Below are positions 22,555 to 34,485 of a stretch of 64,000 nt of DNA, piece by piece. The translations under genes and the position numbers were made by a program. Numbering within the stretch: the stretch's first letter is position 1; each line of letters begins with the position of its first letter. The notes beneath the pieces were generated by a model that saw only the letters and a program-made list of their open reading frames with translations, was not told the DNA's origin and did not search any database. Origin of the DNA: Paulinella micropora (lineage: Eukaryota > Cercozoa > Imbricatea > Euglyphida); the NCBI GenBank assembly GCA_009731375.1, contig BJOX01000180.1, positions 140,616 to 204,615 of the forward strand. Direction: 5' to 3'.

Positions 22555-25062
22555 ATGCTTCTAGGTCTGAAGAAGCATATTGGAATGAAGAAAGGAGGAG
22601 AGAATGAGAGAACCCCAATAGACCAGGAGGATAACGTTGGCCCTCTTGGGGACGGGGGAGATCTGGCAGTGCCTTCCTATGAAACAGGAGGACCAGAGGA
22701 CCGACTGCTCGCCCCTGGGCGGATGGGAGAGTCGGAAGTCGAGAAGGAGAGGAGTGAGGAGGAAGCGAGGTTTGTGGCCGAATATGGCAATCTAAGTGAG
22801 AAGGAGTTTGAGGATAAAATAGGGAAGGATGAGGTCTATAAATGGCTATTCATCCCCCCAGAAATACGATGGGGAGATCCCTTGAGAAAGGAGGATATCT
22901 GTTACCCCCTCCCAAAACAAGCCCTATCTCTTGCAAAATTCCTCAGAGACGACAGTGCACAGTTACAGGTGCAACATGTCTCATTTGGGGACAATATGTC
23001 TTTACTGGAGCTTCTCGACCTCACATGGAAAGTGTTCGAGTGTGCTATACTCTATGAGTACCAGTCTAACAAGACTGTCCTGCCATGGGATTCAAGAGCA
23101 CTGGCTAGGTTGCTCGATCCTGGTCAGGATATCGAATCAATCAAAAGAGGGGAAGGGGAGTTTAAGTCCAGGAACGTCCGAGGACAGATTAATGTCATGG
23201 ATATACCCCTGAGACTTATGGAGATCAAGTTGGTGGACTTGAATAAACTCCAACAAACCCCGATTTATGGCAGGGACCTTCACCCGGCCCTGAAAGAAAT
23301 AGAAGGCGAAGCTGGAGGGGTGACGAAGATTAAGAAGTTGCATGCGGCCTTGCAGAAGGACGACGCATGGAAGAGGTGGGCTTTCACCAAGGATCATACG
23401 ATCTTGGAGGGAACGGCCGCACTCGCCCTCACCAATAAAGCGAGAGAGAAGGAGTTGGCGGAGAAGGCTCTGTTCCTTCGGAAGGCTGCCGAGCTCATGT
23501 CTTTTTTTCATCATGCTCAAGACCTGCATATCAGGGAAAGAGCAGAGGAGAAAGAAAAGAAGGAGTTGGAGGCAAAGATTGCATTGGCTAAGGCGACGAC
23601 TACGAGACAGGCACCTTCCTCTGGGCCTTTTATGTCTCCCCCTGGGTACGTCCCGTCAGCCCATACAGCCCCTCCTGCCCCTACGGCTAGCTCAGCGCCT
23701 ACCACTGTCATTGTCAACAATAATGACAAGAAGGACAGACAGGCTATCATTAACGCCTTCCAAAAATATACCAAGTCCGATGCCACTGCTCTGACGCTGT
23801 TCGCAGAGACAGCGAGTCAGAAGGACACGGATGCGAACCTTCGAGACAAGCTCCGAAGAATTGATGCTTGTATGAAGCAGCATCCAACGGACGAAACACA
23901 GGAGTATGAGGCGTTGTCCACCTTGTTGGACCCATCAATCCTCACACAAGGATTTGATGTTGTGGAATACAAGGCGTTGCGAGCGGTAGAGGTGTCGGCT
24001 AGGAGAGCAGCCTCAGACCTGCAGTGCACGGTGCCAGTTGCCGTCCTCTTGCAATACTTTAAAACTCATGGGTATCAGCATCTGTGTACTGGTACTTTGA
24101 TTGGGTTTGAGATTTTTCAAGAGGTGAACGAAGGGCTGGGCATTAGCGCGAGGTTGGCAGCGATCCTCACTGAGGTCAGCGCCAAGTACGGGCTCTTTTA
24201 TAGCCGGAAGTCTATCATTTTGTACTTCCTGAGTGCTTTGTGTGCACGACACCCGAGCAAGCTCGCAAGGATCATACAGTCCTGTCCGACCTTCGCGGCG
24301 GTGAAGACGGCGGATTTTTTAGAAACGAATATATACGAGAGGGCCGTAGCGGCTGTTCAGCCGAGCGACCTGTATAGGGAGGTGCTCGAAGCGTGTTCCG
24401 ACTTGGACACGGCCACCGAGTCATTCTCCAGTGCCGCGACACAAGGGGTTGGAGGTGCTCAAGCAGCACATACAACTCGGTCGGCGGGTCAAAAGAGGGG
24501 GAGAGACGAGCCGACGCCGTGCTACCGCTATTTTTCATATATGGCGTGTAAGAATGAGGCGAAGCATGGAGTAGGCACCTGTCCACACAGTCATGACTCT
24601 GACGATGACAGGATGCGAAATATCTTCCTGAGAGAACTCAAAGGCTCAAAAAAGGAGCAGGCCTTATACAGAGTTTACAAGAAGGAGTTGGTGGAGAGGA
24701 GGTGGAATGCAAATATGGTCGCGGACGGAGAGTTCCGGGAGGCCATCATTTCCTTCCTTGAGAAGATGAAGAGAAAGGAGGAGAAAGAAGCAGCGGGCCG
24801 ACAAGCGGCGCCGACTAGAGGAGGAGAGACGAGAGGAGCGTCACGAGGGTCCCGAGGGACACCAAGAGGATGGGCACCAAGAGGTCGGGGCTATCGGGGA
24901 AGGGGAGGCCGGACCCCAGCGCGCCCTCCCAGAGGACACGGATACTGGAATTATAGCTCCAGTTCCAGCTCCAACTACCCCCAGCAAGCTTATACCGCTG
25001 CGGAGGGGGGACGTCAAGACGAAGACACTGGCTCAGGTGAGCGTGTTGAAGTCCTAGAATGA
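22555..25062 (+). CDS. gag: Gag polyprotein, 835 aa
   Basis: Encodes the structural precursor that assembles cytoplasmic virus-like particles. The first 130 residues are acidic and low complexity. A helical capsid-like region follows, sharing a HV-x-FGD-x-x-x-LLELLD block and a PRA-AR-L-x-GQ block with the Gag start at 62862. A Pro/Ala linker lies near residues 355-385 and a second helical region at 395-620. Near residues 659-685 a C-x8-C-x10-C-x3-H pattern forms a CCCH-type zinc finger in place of the usual CCHC knuckle. The tail (about 745-800) is RGG-rich and presumably binds RNA. It ends with TGA at 25060-25062, directly followed by CGG with pol in the same frame. Confidence 0.85.
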   Translation: MLLGLKKHIGMKKGGENERTPIDQEDNVGPLGDGGDLAVPSYETGGPEDRLLAPGRMGESEVEKERSEEEARFVAEYGNLSEKEFEDKIGKDEVYKWLFIPPEIRWGDPLRKEDICYPLPKQALSLAKFLRDDSAQLQVQHVSFGDNMSLLELLDLTWKVFECAILYEYQSNKTVLPWDSRALARLLDPGQDIESIKRGEGEFKSRNVRGQINVMDIPLRLMEIKLVDLNKLQQTPIYGRDLHPALKEIEGEAGGVTKIKKLHAALQKDDAWKRWAFTKDHTILEGTAALALTNKAREKELAEKALFLRKAAELMSFFHHAQDLHIRERAEEKEKKELEAKIALAKATTTRQAPSSGPFMSPPGYVPSAHTAPPAPTASSAPTTVIVNNNDKKDRQAIINAFQKYTKSDATALTLFAETASQKDTDANLRDKLRRIDACMKQHPTDETQEYEALSTLLDPSILTQGFDVVEYKALRAVEVSARRAASDLQCTVPVAVLLQYFKTHGYQHLCTGTLIGFEIFQEVNEGLGISARLAAILTEVSAKYGLFYSRKSIILYFLSALCARHPSKLARIIQSCPTFAAVKTADFLETNIYERAVAAVQPSDLYREVLEACSDLDTATESFSSAATQGVGGAQAAHTTRSAGQKRGRDEPTPCYRYFSYMACKNEAKHGVGTCPHSHDSDDDRMRNIFLRELKGSKKEQALYRVYKKELVERRWNANMVADGEFREAIISFLEKMKRKEEKEAAGRQAAPTRGGETRGASRGSRGTPRGWAPRGRGYRGRGGRTPARPPRGHGYWNYSSSSSSNYPQQAYTAAEGGRQDEDTGSGERVEVLE

Positions 25063-25065
25063 CGG
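25060..25065 (+). promoter_or_regulatory. UGA-CGG stop context between gag and pol, same frame
   Basis: gag and pol are both in the frame set by 22555. The 25 codons from 25063 to 25137 contain no stop, so one UGA is the only barrier. UGA followed by CGG is one of the known viral readthrough contexts (UGA-CUA or UGA-CGG). Programmed readthrough is therefore likely, although independent initiation at the ATG at 25138 cannot be excluded. Confidence 0.6.
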
Positions 25066-25137
25066 GAGGAAAAGAGGGAGGAGGAGAAGAGAAAGAAGGA
25101 GATAAAAACTGTTCTTTTTAATCCGACAGTCACAGTT

Positions 25138-28100
25138 ATGCCTACTGTTGCTGAACAGGATACGAACGGTTCCGTTCCTCCTAGACGTGAAGTTGAAGGC
25201 ACACAGCCTCACAAGCCTCAAGGTAAGCATTTGCTAGTTCATCCTTCGAGAGCTAATATGATAAATGATGCGAATAGGAAGGCGAAGAAGGCGATGGAGG
25301 AGAGGAAGCCGCAACTGAAGGCTAGGTCTCCGCCTACGAAGAAGCAGCGGACCGTTCCCCCGCCAAAGGACGCAACCGTCTCTACGGTAGACAAGTGTAC
25401 ATCTAGTGTACCGGACTCTGTCAAGCGGACACTTGAGATACCGGAAGCCCCGGAGACTCAAGAAGTTAAGTTGGAGGAAAAGAGGGAAGAACGGAAGGAG
25501 GACAAGGAACTTGAGCTTAGACTCAAAACCCTAGAACAAAAAATTCATGTGCTAGCGGCTAGTATACATAGACCGGACGCGCTATGCTACACTGACCTCT
25601 TTTGTGAAACTTTACAAACCACATTAAAAGTTGGTAATGATACGATGGCGAATATTAATATTGTCGGCCAGAAGTTTTTGAATAGTCACCGGACATGGGT
25701 TGACAAAAATATTAGAAAAACAAAGGGGACCCTAAAAGGGGTAGGCAGCCGTACGGAAATTACGGGCATCGTCACATTAATTTTCAAATTGAAATCCGGT
25801 CGAGTATATCGTGCGGACCTCTATGTTGTCCCCGATTACCACGGTTCAATCCTGCTGTCGTATGACCAATTGGCTACGATGGGGGCAGTGATCGATTGCG
25901 CCGCACGGCGAGTAATTTATGGAGTGAAGAATGGAGAGAAGGAGGATATTAATCCGATGACTGCTACTGACTCATACGAGGCTTTTGAGCTGAGTCTAGC
26001 AACGGAGAGAAAAAGGTTGGCCTTCGTACATGAGGCAACTGAAGCCTATGTACACCCCTATGTCACAGTGCCGGACGAACTGTCCTGGACCGACAATTGG
26101 GAGACGGAGATGCAGGCGTATACGGTTACGATTCCCGCATGGGACAAAAAGTCTATTGATGACTTAATCGTAGCGCGTAATGAGGAGATAATATGTGTTG
26201 CGAAACAGTGCCCGTCGTTGGCCAGATTCGCAGAAGGTGGTGGGGCAGATGTCCATATTACTAATGGCTACTGTTACCACGCAAAGATGTCAGATGAAAA
26301 GAGAGAGGCGTTTGTGCCAAGGAGGAAGGGGCGTATCCCCGATACTCCAGAGGATGACATTAAAACTTTTATCACGAACTTTTGGGGCGATGTGCCTACC
26401 TGGCCGCGCTCATTAACTGAAGTGAAAAAGTGTCTACGGACTCTATTTGAGAGTAACAAGCCGTATACTGTCATTCTGCCGTACAATGAGAAGGCGATAT
26501 GGGCACAGGAGATAAGGGACCGGCTTATTGATCATCCTATACCGGTTCCCTCTCGCAAGCAACAGTTAGTGGTGGCTTGTCGACTCGGGTCTCGGGAGCA
26601 GAGCAGTGCATACAAGCGGAAGCTCAGAGCCCAGGACAAGTTGAAATTGATACCTCAAGCTTTCACATGCTTTGATGGTTTCTACACCCGTAAGGCTCCG
26701 ATACAATACGCGAACCTTATTGATATGCTTGTCGGACTCGGTCATGATGATGAGCCGGACACAGTCACGTATGAACGGACGGGACTGGACGATTTGTCCG
26801 AGGAAGATTTGAGTTTGGAGGAGGACTTAGCGCCCCTCAAAGAACATAAGAAGATGTCGGAGGAAGATTTCCAAGCGGCGGCGCGGAAAATTTTAGAAGA
26901 AGGAGTGGGTACGGAGAGAGAGAAGGAGCTTCTCAAAGCTAAGATGGAGGCGTACAGAGAAATTTTCGACCCTCCTCGGGCAGGTGGTGTAAAGTCGGAG
27001 GACTTCACTGCTGTCATTTACAAGATACCGGGTGCGGAGCCATCTCCGGCACCGCGGAGGGCAAATTTGAGCATACATGAGGCGAAGATAGCGGAGGAGA
27101 ACGTGAGACAGTTGCTCAATGAGGACTTTATTGAGAGATCTACATCTCCAATTGTCTCTCAACCGAAAATCGTCCCCAAGCCAGGAGGAGAATGGCGTTT
27201 GACGATCAATTATGCCCGTGTGAATAAGGTGCTAGAGGAAGAGAGAAATCCTCTGCCGACCTTAGAAGAGGGCAGAAGAGTGCTGCGGAATGCTAAATTC
27301 TATTCGGTCATTGACCTTAAGAACGGCTTCTGGCAGATACCACTGGACGAGAAATCCAGATGGCTGACTGCATTCGTGGTTGGTATGGAAATATACCAGT
27401 GGAAGGTGCTTCCGATGGGACTCAAACAGGCCCCGGGGCTCTTTCAGAAGGCGATGCAGAAGATGTTGAGTGGTCAATATGACGACCAGTCGGAGGATGG
27501 TTTTATGAGAAGGAGAGGACAGAAGGCGGGAGAATATGCATTTTGTTACATCGATGACATTATCGTATACTCTAACACAATGGAAGAGCATATCGATCAC
27601 TTGTCAGATGTCTTCAGGCGCATCGGAGCTTTTGGCCTGAAATGCAACTTAAAGAAATGTCAGCTTGCAAAGACAAGTGTGACGTATTTGGGTTACGAGA
27701 TTTCTCATAACAGAGTCTCGATATCGCGCGAGAAGAGGGAGGAGATCATGAGTAGACAGTTGCCAAAGAATCGCACAGAGTTACACTCTTTTCTTGCGAT
27801 GGCACAGTACTACAGCCAGTTCATACCCGATTGGGGTGCAACTCGGGCTAAGTTGGAGAAGATGATTGATTTTGGAGACTTTGAGAAGTGGGATGAGGAG
27901 GCTTTGCAGGCGTTTAATACGCTCAAAGATCTCATTTACAAAGATCCCAAGGACGGCGGATTAGTACTTATGATGCCCGACTTTACGAAGCCGTTCGTAG
28001 TCGACACGGATGCATCTAAGTTTGCGATTGGCGCGGTGCTGCAACAGGAAGATGAGGAGAAAAAGTTGCGCCCGATCATGTTTATTAGTAGAAAGCTGTG

Positions 28101-29989
28101 TGCGGCGGAGCGAAATTACTGCACGCGACAGAGAGAGGCGTTGGCAGTAGTATGGGCTCTCAAGAGGCTCAGAGAATATCTATGGGGAGGACCTCTATTC
28201 ACGGTTAGGACCGATCATCACAACCTTCTTTGGTTGATGAATCATGAACAAACCGGCCGTTTGGCGCGGTGGCAAGCTTTCTTGTCATGTTTCAATTTCA
28301 CGATGGTCTATTTACCGGGAAAGCGAAACGTAGTCGCTGATAGCCTTTCTAGGCTAGAGTTTCAGTCGGAGGTGTCGGCTCTCGTATCATCAGTGGAAAT
28401 GATAGATCTGTCCACGGACAAGGTGTACGAGGTAAGCCACATAGAGGCGATGCAGATGGCAAGAGGCGTTCGATATGACCGCACGGGTCTACGATATAGT
28501 CCTCAAGGCCCGGATCATGGCATATGCTGTGAGGCGCATGTTCTCGAAGACGCTGAGTGGTCTCATGAGGCATACGAGAATGCGAAGGCGAATATAAAAG
28601 AGGAGGAAGAGACAACTGAGGTCTATACTGAACCTCCACAGGAAAATCGAAGCGAGCTTGATGAAGACACGGAGAGGGTAGGAGTAAGGTTGGAGGACGG
28701 TACTATCCATATCGCCTCGCCTACCGCATGGAGGCAGCAGCAGGCAACGGATCCGGAGTTCAAGGAGCTCATAACGTTATACAAGAACCCTAATGAGCTT
28801 AAAAAGACTCCGCAGATCAAAGATCAAATGAANNNNNNNNNNNNNNNNNNNNNNNNNNNNNNNNNNNNNNNNNNNNNNNNNNNNNNNNNNNNNNNNNNNN
28901 NNNNNNNNNNNNNNNNNNNNNNNNNNNNNNNNNNNNNNNNNNNNNNNNNNNNNNNNNNNNNNNNNNNNNNNNNNNNNNNNNNNNNNNNNNNNNNNNNNNN
29001 NNNNNNNNNNNNNNNNNNNNNNNNNNNNNNNNNNNNNNNNNNNNNNNNNNNNNNNNNNNNNNNNNNNNNNNNNNNNNNNNNNNNNNNNNNNNNNNNNNNN
29101 NNNNNNNNNNNNNNNNNNNNNNNNNNNNNNNNNNNNNNNNNNNNNNNNNNNNNNNNNNNNNNNNNNNNNNNNNNNNNNNNNNNNNNNNNNNNNNNNNNNN
29201 NNNNNNNNNNNNNNNNNNNNNNNNNNNNNNNNNNNNNNNNNNNNNNNNNNNNNNNNNNNNNNNNNNNNNNNNNNNNNNNNNNNNNNNNNNNNNNNNNNNN
29301 NNNNNNNNNNNNNNNNNNNNNNNNNNNNNNNNNNNNNNNNNNNNNNNNNNNNNNNNNNNNNNNNNNNNNNNNNNNNNNNNNNNNNNNNNNNNNNNNNNNN
29401 NNNNNNNNNNNNNNNNNNNNNNNNNNNNNNNNNNNNNNAGATTATGGAGCAGATGGGACCTCTGAACTATAAGATCAGGGGTAGAGGGAAGGTGCAAATT
29501 GTGAATGTTCGAAGGCTGATCAAATATGACCCCTTCTTACTCGAGGATGAATCCGTTGAGGAGGCGTTGAAACGGATGAAGGAGGATTTCAAAGAGGTAC
29601 CGCCTATCAGTAAGGAGGATACCTTAGAGGAGGAGAATGCCTATCGGGCACCTGTCTCGGAGAAGGAGGAGACCGAGAAGGAGAGCAAGGAAGACTCAAA
29701 CCGCAAAAGCGCGGCGGGGACTCAGTCTAAGGCCCCCATAGTCCGCGGCGGTACAAAGGAGAAGTTCACGGAGGCGCAGAGGAGGAGAGCGCAAAATGAC
29801 CTTATCTTCGACCAACCGAGGAAGGTGGCGAGATCGACGCGAGCGACGGATGTCCATGGAGGAGGAGAAGAGAAGGACATTAACCCAAACGCGGGTAATG
29901 TGGACATTCGACATGCGCGATGGAAGGAAGGCGAGGCGATTGCGACCATCAAGTGGGTCCGAGACGCTTTTTATCTGTTGAGACCGTGA
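25138..29989 (+). CDS. pol: Pol polyprotein: protease, RT, RNase H, integrase (gap inside)
   Basis: The frame is open from 25063; the first ATG is at 25138. A Lys-rich N-terminus is followed by a retropepsin-like domain (about residues 155-265) whose active-site region reads NDTMAN around D168 instead of the usual DTG, with a later ILLSYDQLATMGAVID segment. RT shows INYARVN, YSVIDLKNGFWQIP, LPMGLKQAPGLFQ and the catalytic YIDD at 804-807. RNase H follows with VDTDASKFAIGAVL near 952-965 and RTDHHNLLWL. Connecting sequence precedes a 606-N gap (28833-29438) that should hold the zinc-binding and DDE parts of integrase. After it, a GPLNYKIRG...VNVRRLIKYDPF segment resembles the integrase C-terminus, then a charged tail ends at TGA 29987-29989. 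The true gap length is uncertain because 202 codons is short for a full integrase core. Confidence 0.88.
28833..29438. other. 606-N gap within integrase region
   Basis: Length is divisible by three, so the frame appears continuous across it; this could be coincidence. Confidence 0.95.
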
Positions 29990-30011
29990 CACTCTCTCAG
30001 ATCTTTATCTC

Positions 30012-30398
30012 ATGCGAGCTGTGGCGGTCCCGCAGACTACACGGGCAGCGCGGACATCGAAGAGATCCTCAGCAGCAAAAACGATACAACCGGTACTCCA
30101 TTTCTGGAGAAGCATGGACCCTGTTGAGGATCCAAAAGCTAGACAATACTTACCGGTATACAAAGACGCGAAAGATCTCGAGACTTGGGATGATACTATT
30201 ACCCCTCGAGACAAAGACCACACTGCGTGGACTATTCAGTCACTGCCTAGGGGAGTGCTTGACATTCCTTTTGACTTATCATTGGGCGCCATCCCTAACA
30301 AAATATGGGACATTCTTGAGGAGTCAAAGTTTGACTTGACTTTTGTTGGCGGCCCGCCACCTGGCAAAGGGGTTCGCGCAAGGCGACGAAGGCAGTAA
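30012..30398 (+). CDS. Third ORF, possible chromodomain segment, 128 aa
   Basis: An ORF 23 bases after the pol stop, in another frame. Its middle, ARQYLPVYKDAKDLETWDD, resembles the YLVKWKG...TWE signature of chromodomains carried at the integrase C-terminus of chromoviruses. Codons in the pol frame after its TGA also look coding, with an ADIEEILSS phrase like the chromodomain N-terminus, up to about 30120. A chromodomain split by a stop and a frameshift, or expressed by recoding, would fit both observations. The ORF ends in a basic RARRRRQ tail. If not a chromodomain, function is unknown. Confidence 0.4.
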   Translation: MRAVAVPQTTRAARTSKRSSAAKTIQPVLHFWRSMDPVEDPKARQYLPVYKDAKDLETWDDTITPRDKDHTAWTIQSLPRGVLDIPFDLSLGAIPNKIWDILEESKFDLTFVGGPPPGKGVRARRRRQ

Positions 30399-31202
30399 GT
30401 GACATTTTTTTCTTTTATCACGCGTCGGACATTGAAAGCTGCATGTGGATTAATCTCATAGTGCCCATGTCAGATCATGTCTTATTAAAATATTTTTATA
30501 CCATTGTTGTTACTTGGCATTTTTATCGCAACATATGAGTGCGAAGGTCAATCGGCAAATGGATACGACACCGTAGAAGGGGATCGCTTGTGAGTTTAGC
30601 GATGGTGTTCCTGGTACGACCCTGCTTCAAGTATCCAGGGTGATGTTCTCAATAAATGTTCTCATAGTAGACATATTAAATATTTTTTTCTTTGGATATA
30701 CTTAATATCGTCATACCAGCACGGTCCGTCTCTACTTGTGTCGGTTTATCGCATGGTCGGGTTCACTCACACCGGCTTTGGATATAGTTATTAGGACTGG
30801 CCCCCTAGTACTATATTAAGGTAACTGATTGAAAACAAGGGTATGTTATTAAAAGACAATGTATTTACTGATCGGAAGTGTTTTTAGAGAAGGAGAAAAA
30901 ATTATAACGCTGCTTTTATTGCAATAGTAATACTATTTGTTCTTGACATACTGCCTCAGGATTAAGTTACGGGGGGGACAACGAGTGTGGAAGGAGGAGT
31001 TTTTTATTTATTTACAAAAAATGAGGCTAGAGATTTACAGTTGACGCGTGTCTGGTGTATGCGTTTTATTTATCCACTGCACCGTCTATCCGTGGGTTAA
31101 TGCACTTAGTTGCAACACCCCGTAGCGTTTGTGCAGAAAAGAAATCAGCAGCTATATGACGAAAATATTGCATATTTCCGTCATAAAAACCGGAAGGGGT
31201 AC
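30399..31202 (+). other. Retrotransposon 3' non-coding region with purine tract
   Basis: No supported ORF. A purine-rich run AAAAACCGGAAGGGG at about 31185-31199, just before the 3' LTR, is the probable polypurine tract for plus-strand priming. Confidence 0.6.
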
Positions 31203-31450
31203 TGTAGGCATCACCCCCCGGATAGCCGGTAAAAAGTACAGTTTTTCGGGTGTCAGGTGCACCTAGTTTTTTCCCAGTATTTCAATATCGTTTGGCCGGA
31301 TTTGACCTAATGCCATTTTAACCGTGGTCTGTGGCCGCTTTCTTTTTCGGCTTCACTGAGCTAATATAACGAGACATCATTCTCCTTTGGGGGATTTGTG
31401 TCTGGTTGTATTACCGACTTTTTATCGAGCTATCTTCAGGGAATGTAACA
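31203..31450 (+). repeat. 3' LTR, 248 bp
   Basis: Same sequence as 21549-21795 apart from small homopolymer and single-base indels. Followed by ATAT and the same AT-rich context as upstream of the 5' LTR. Confidence 0.9.
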
Positions 31451-31640
31451 ATATTGATTAATATTCATTATTAATAACATCATAAGATGGTTGATTAAAA
31501 TTGCCTGGATTTACTAATATATTGGCTGATTAATATTACTATTAGTTTTTTTTTGTTTTTTTTTTGTTTTGTGTGTGCATAATCTTGATTAATATATAAT
31601 AATTTGATAACAATGTGGTAATAATGACATTAGTGTCGGA
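31451..31640. other. AT-rich flank, no gene
   Basis: Continuation of the AATATTGATTAA-type sequence interrupted by the retrotransposon. Confidence 0.5.
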
Positions 31641-32119
31641 ATTACATACATACATACATGCATGCATGCATGCATGCATGCATGCATGCATACATGCATA
31701 CATGCATACATACATACATACATACAGTGGCATACATACCTACATACCTACATACCTACATACCTATACCAACATACATACATACATACATACATGCATA
31801 CATACATGCATACCGCCATACATACATACATACATACATACATACACATACATACATACATATGTACATACATACAAACACACACACATACATACATACA
31901 TAAATACATACATACATACATCATTGCATGCATACATGCATACATACAAACATACATACATACATACATACATACATACATACATACATGCAAGCATGAT
32001 GCATGCATACATACATACATACATACATATATGCATATATACATACATAAATACATACATACATACATGCATGCATACATACATACATACATGCATACAT
32101 ACATACATACATGCATACA

Positions 32120-32150
<31 letters not shown>

Positions 32151-32547
32151 GTACATACATACATACATACATGCATGCATGACTGCATGCATGCATGCAT
32201 TACATACATGCATCCATACATGCATACATACATACATACATATGCATACATACATACATACATACATACATACATACATACGTACGTACGTACATACATA
32301 CATACATGCATACATACATGCATACATACATACATACATACATACATACATGTACATACATACATACATACATACATACATACATACATACATACATACA
32401 AACATACATACATACATGCATACATACAAACATGCATACATACATACATACATACATACATACATACATACATGCATGCATACATATGCATACATACATA
32501 CATACATGCATGTATGCATTACATACATGCACACATGCACACATACA

Positions 32548-32579
<32 letters not shown>

Positions 32580-32788
32580 CATACATACATACATACATAC
32601 ACACATACACATACATGCATACACATACATACATACATACATACATACATACATACATACATACATACCATACATACCATACATAATTGCATGCGTACAT
32701 ACATACATACACACATACATGCATACATACATACATACATGCATGCATGCATGCATACATACATACATACATACATACATACATACAT

Positions 32789-32821
<33 letters not shown>

Positions 32822-32855
32822 AGAACATACATACATATATACATACATACATACA

Positions 32856-32891
<36 letters not shown>

Positions 32892-33370
32892 TATACATAC
32901 ATACATACACACATACACACATACATGCATACATATACATACAGACATACATACATACATACATAGATACATACATAGATACATACATACATACATACAT
33001 ACATACATCATTGCATGCGCACATGCATACATACATACATAAATACATACATACATACATACATACATGCATACATACATACATGCAGACAAACATACAT
33101 ACACATACATACATACATGCATGCATGCATGCATGAATACATACATACCTAACTACCTACATACATACATACATACATATACACATACATACATCCACAT
33201 ACATACATACATACATACATACATACATACATACATACTGGACATAGTAGACATACATACATACATACATACTTAATACATACATATGTACACACATACA
33301 TACATACATATGTACATACATACATATGTACATAAACACATACATACATACATACATACATACATAGATA
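31641..33370. repeat. (CATA)n microsatellite block
   Basis: CATA/CATG tetranucleotides with imperfect higher-order duplications; for example CATCATTGCATGC-like phrases recur near 31919 and 33007. All long ORFs here are repeat translations. Confidence 0.92.
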
Positions 33371-33376
33371 CATATA

Positions 33377-33634
33377 GAGTACAACAACATGCTGACAACA
33401 ACAGCAACTACAGCAATAACAACAACAGCAACAGCAACAGCAACAACAACAACAACAACAGCAGCAACAGCAACAACGACAACAACAACAACAGCAACAA
33501 CGACAACAACAACAACAACAACAGCAACAACAACAACAACAACAACAACAGCAGCAGCAGCAGCAACAACAACAACAAACAGCAACAGCAACAACAACAA
33601 CAACAACAACAGCAACAGCAACAACAATAACAAT

Positions 33635-33673
<39 letters not shown>

Positions 33674-33700
33674 AACAACAACAACAACAACAACTCTACT
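33377..33700. repeat. (CAA/CAG)n trinucleotide block
   Basis: CAACAACAG units with occasional AAT triplets. Confidence 0.9.
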
Positions 33701-33868
33701 CTTGATTTGTTTACTCCAATTGAAAGCCACAATGAAGGTAGGTAGGTAGGTTAGGTACTAACTAGCTAGCTAGCTAGGTGGGTACAGCTTTCCGGTTTGA
33801 CCCTCTTTACTGCTTAAGAACTTTTGTTACGTACTCTAACGCTTGCAATTCACGCTTTGGGTAACACA

Positions 33869-33870
<2 letters not shown>
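33701..33870. other. Short unique spacer
   Basis: Contains GGTA and CTAG tetramer runs and about 90 bases of unique sequence; no gene. Confidence 0.4.
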
Positions 33871-33950
<80 letters not shown>

Positions 33951-34452
33951 NNNNNNNNNNNNNNNNNNNNNNNNNNNNNNNNNNNNNNNNNNNNNNNNNN
34001 NNNNNNNNNNNNNNNNNNNNNNNNNNNNNNNNNNNNNNNNNNNNNNNNNNNNNNNNNNNNNNNNNNNNNNNNNNNNNNNNNNNNNNNNNNNNNNNNNNNN
34101 NNNNNNNNNNNNNNNNNNNNNNNNNNNNNNNNNNNNNNNNNNNNNNNNNNNNNNNNNNNNNNNNNNNNNNNNNNNNNNNNNNNNNNNNNNNNNNNNNNNN
34201 NNNNNNNNNNNNNNNNNNNNNNNNNNNNNNNNNNNNNNNNNNNNNNNNNNNNNNNNNNNNNNNNNNNNNNNNNNNNNNNNNNNNNNNNNNNNNNNNNNNN
34301 NNNNNNNNNNNNNNNNNNNNNNNNNNNNNNNNNNNNNNNNNNNNNNNNNNNNNNNNNNNNNNNNNNNNNNNNNNNNNNNNNNNNNNNNNNNNNNNNNNNN
34401 NNNNNNNNNNNNNNNNNNNNNNNNNNNNNNNNNNNNNNNNNNNNNNNNNNNN

Positions 34453-34485
<33 letters not shown>
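33871..34485. repeat. Poly-T flanking a 502-N gap
   Basis: T-run of about 80 bases, N at 33951-34452, T-run of about 33 bases. Confidence 0.9.

Larger units (their letters stand above)
21549..31450 (+). mobile_element. Ty3/gypsy-type LTR retrotransposon, about 9.9 kb
   Basis: Bounded by two near-identical LTRs beginning TGTAGGCATC and ending GTAACA. It is flanked by ATAT on both sides (21545-21548 and 31451-31454), a plausible 4-bp target duplication although the context is AT-rich. Order: LTR, tRNA-type primer site, about 760-base leader, gag, UGA, pol with protease-RT-RNase H-integrase, a possible chromodomain ORF, non-coding tail, purine tract, LTR. That order is Ty3/gypsy. Near-identical LTRs and open frames imply recent insertion. 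A 606-N gap removes most of the integrase. Confidence 0.9.

Noticed and set aside
30399-31202. Envelope gene in the retrotransposon
   Set aside because: No ORF with signal peptide or membrane anchor between pol and the 3' LTR.
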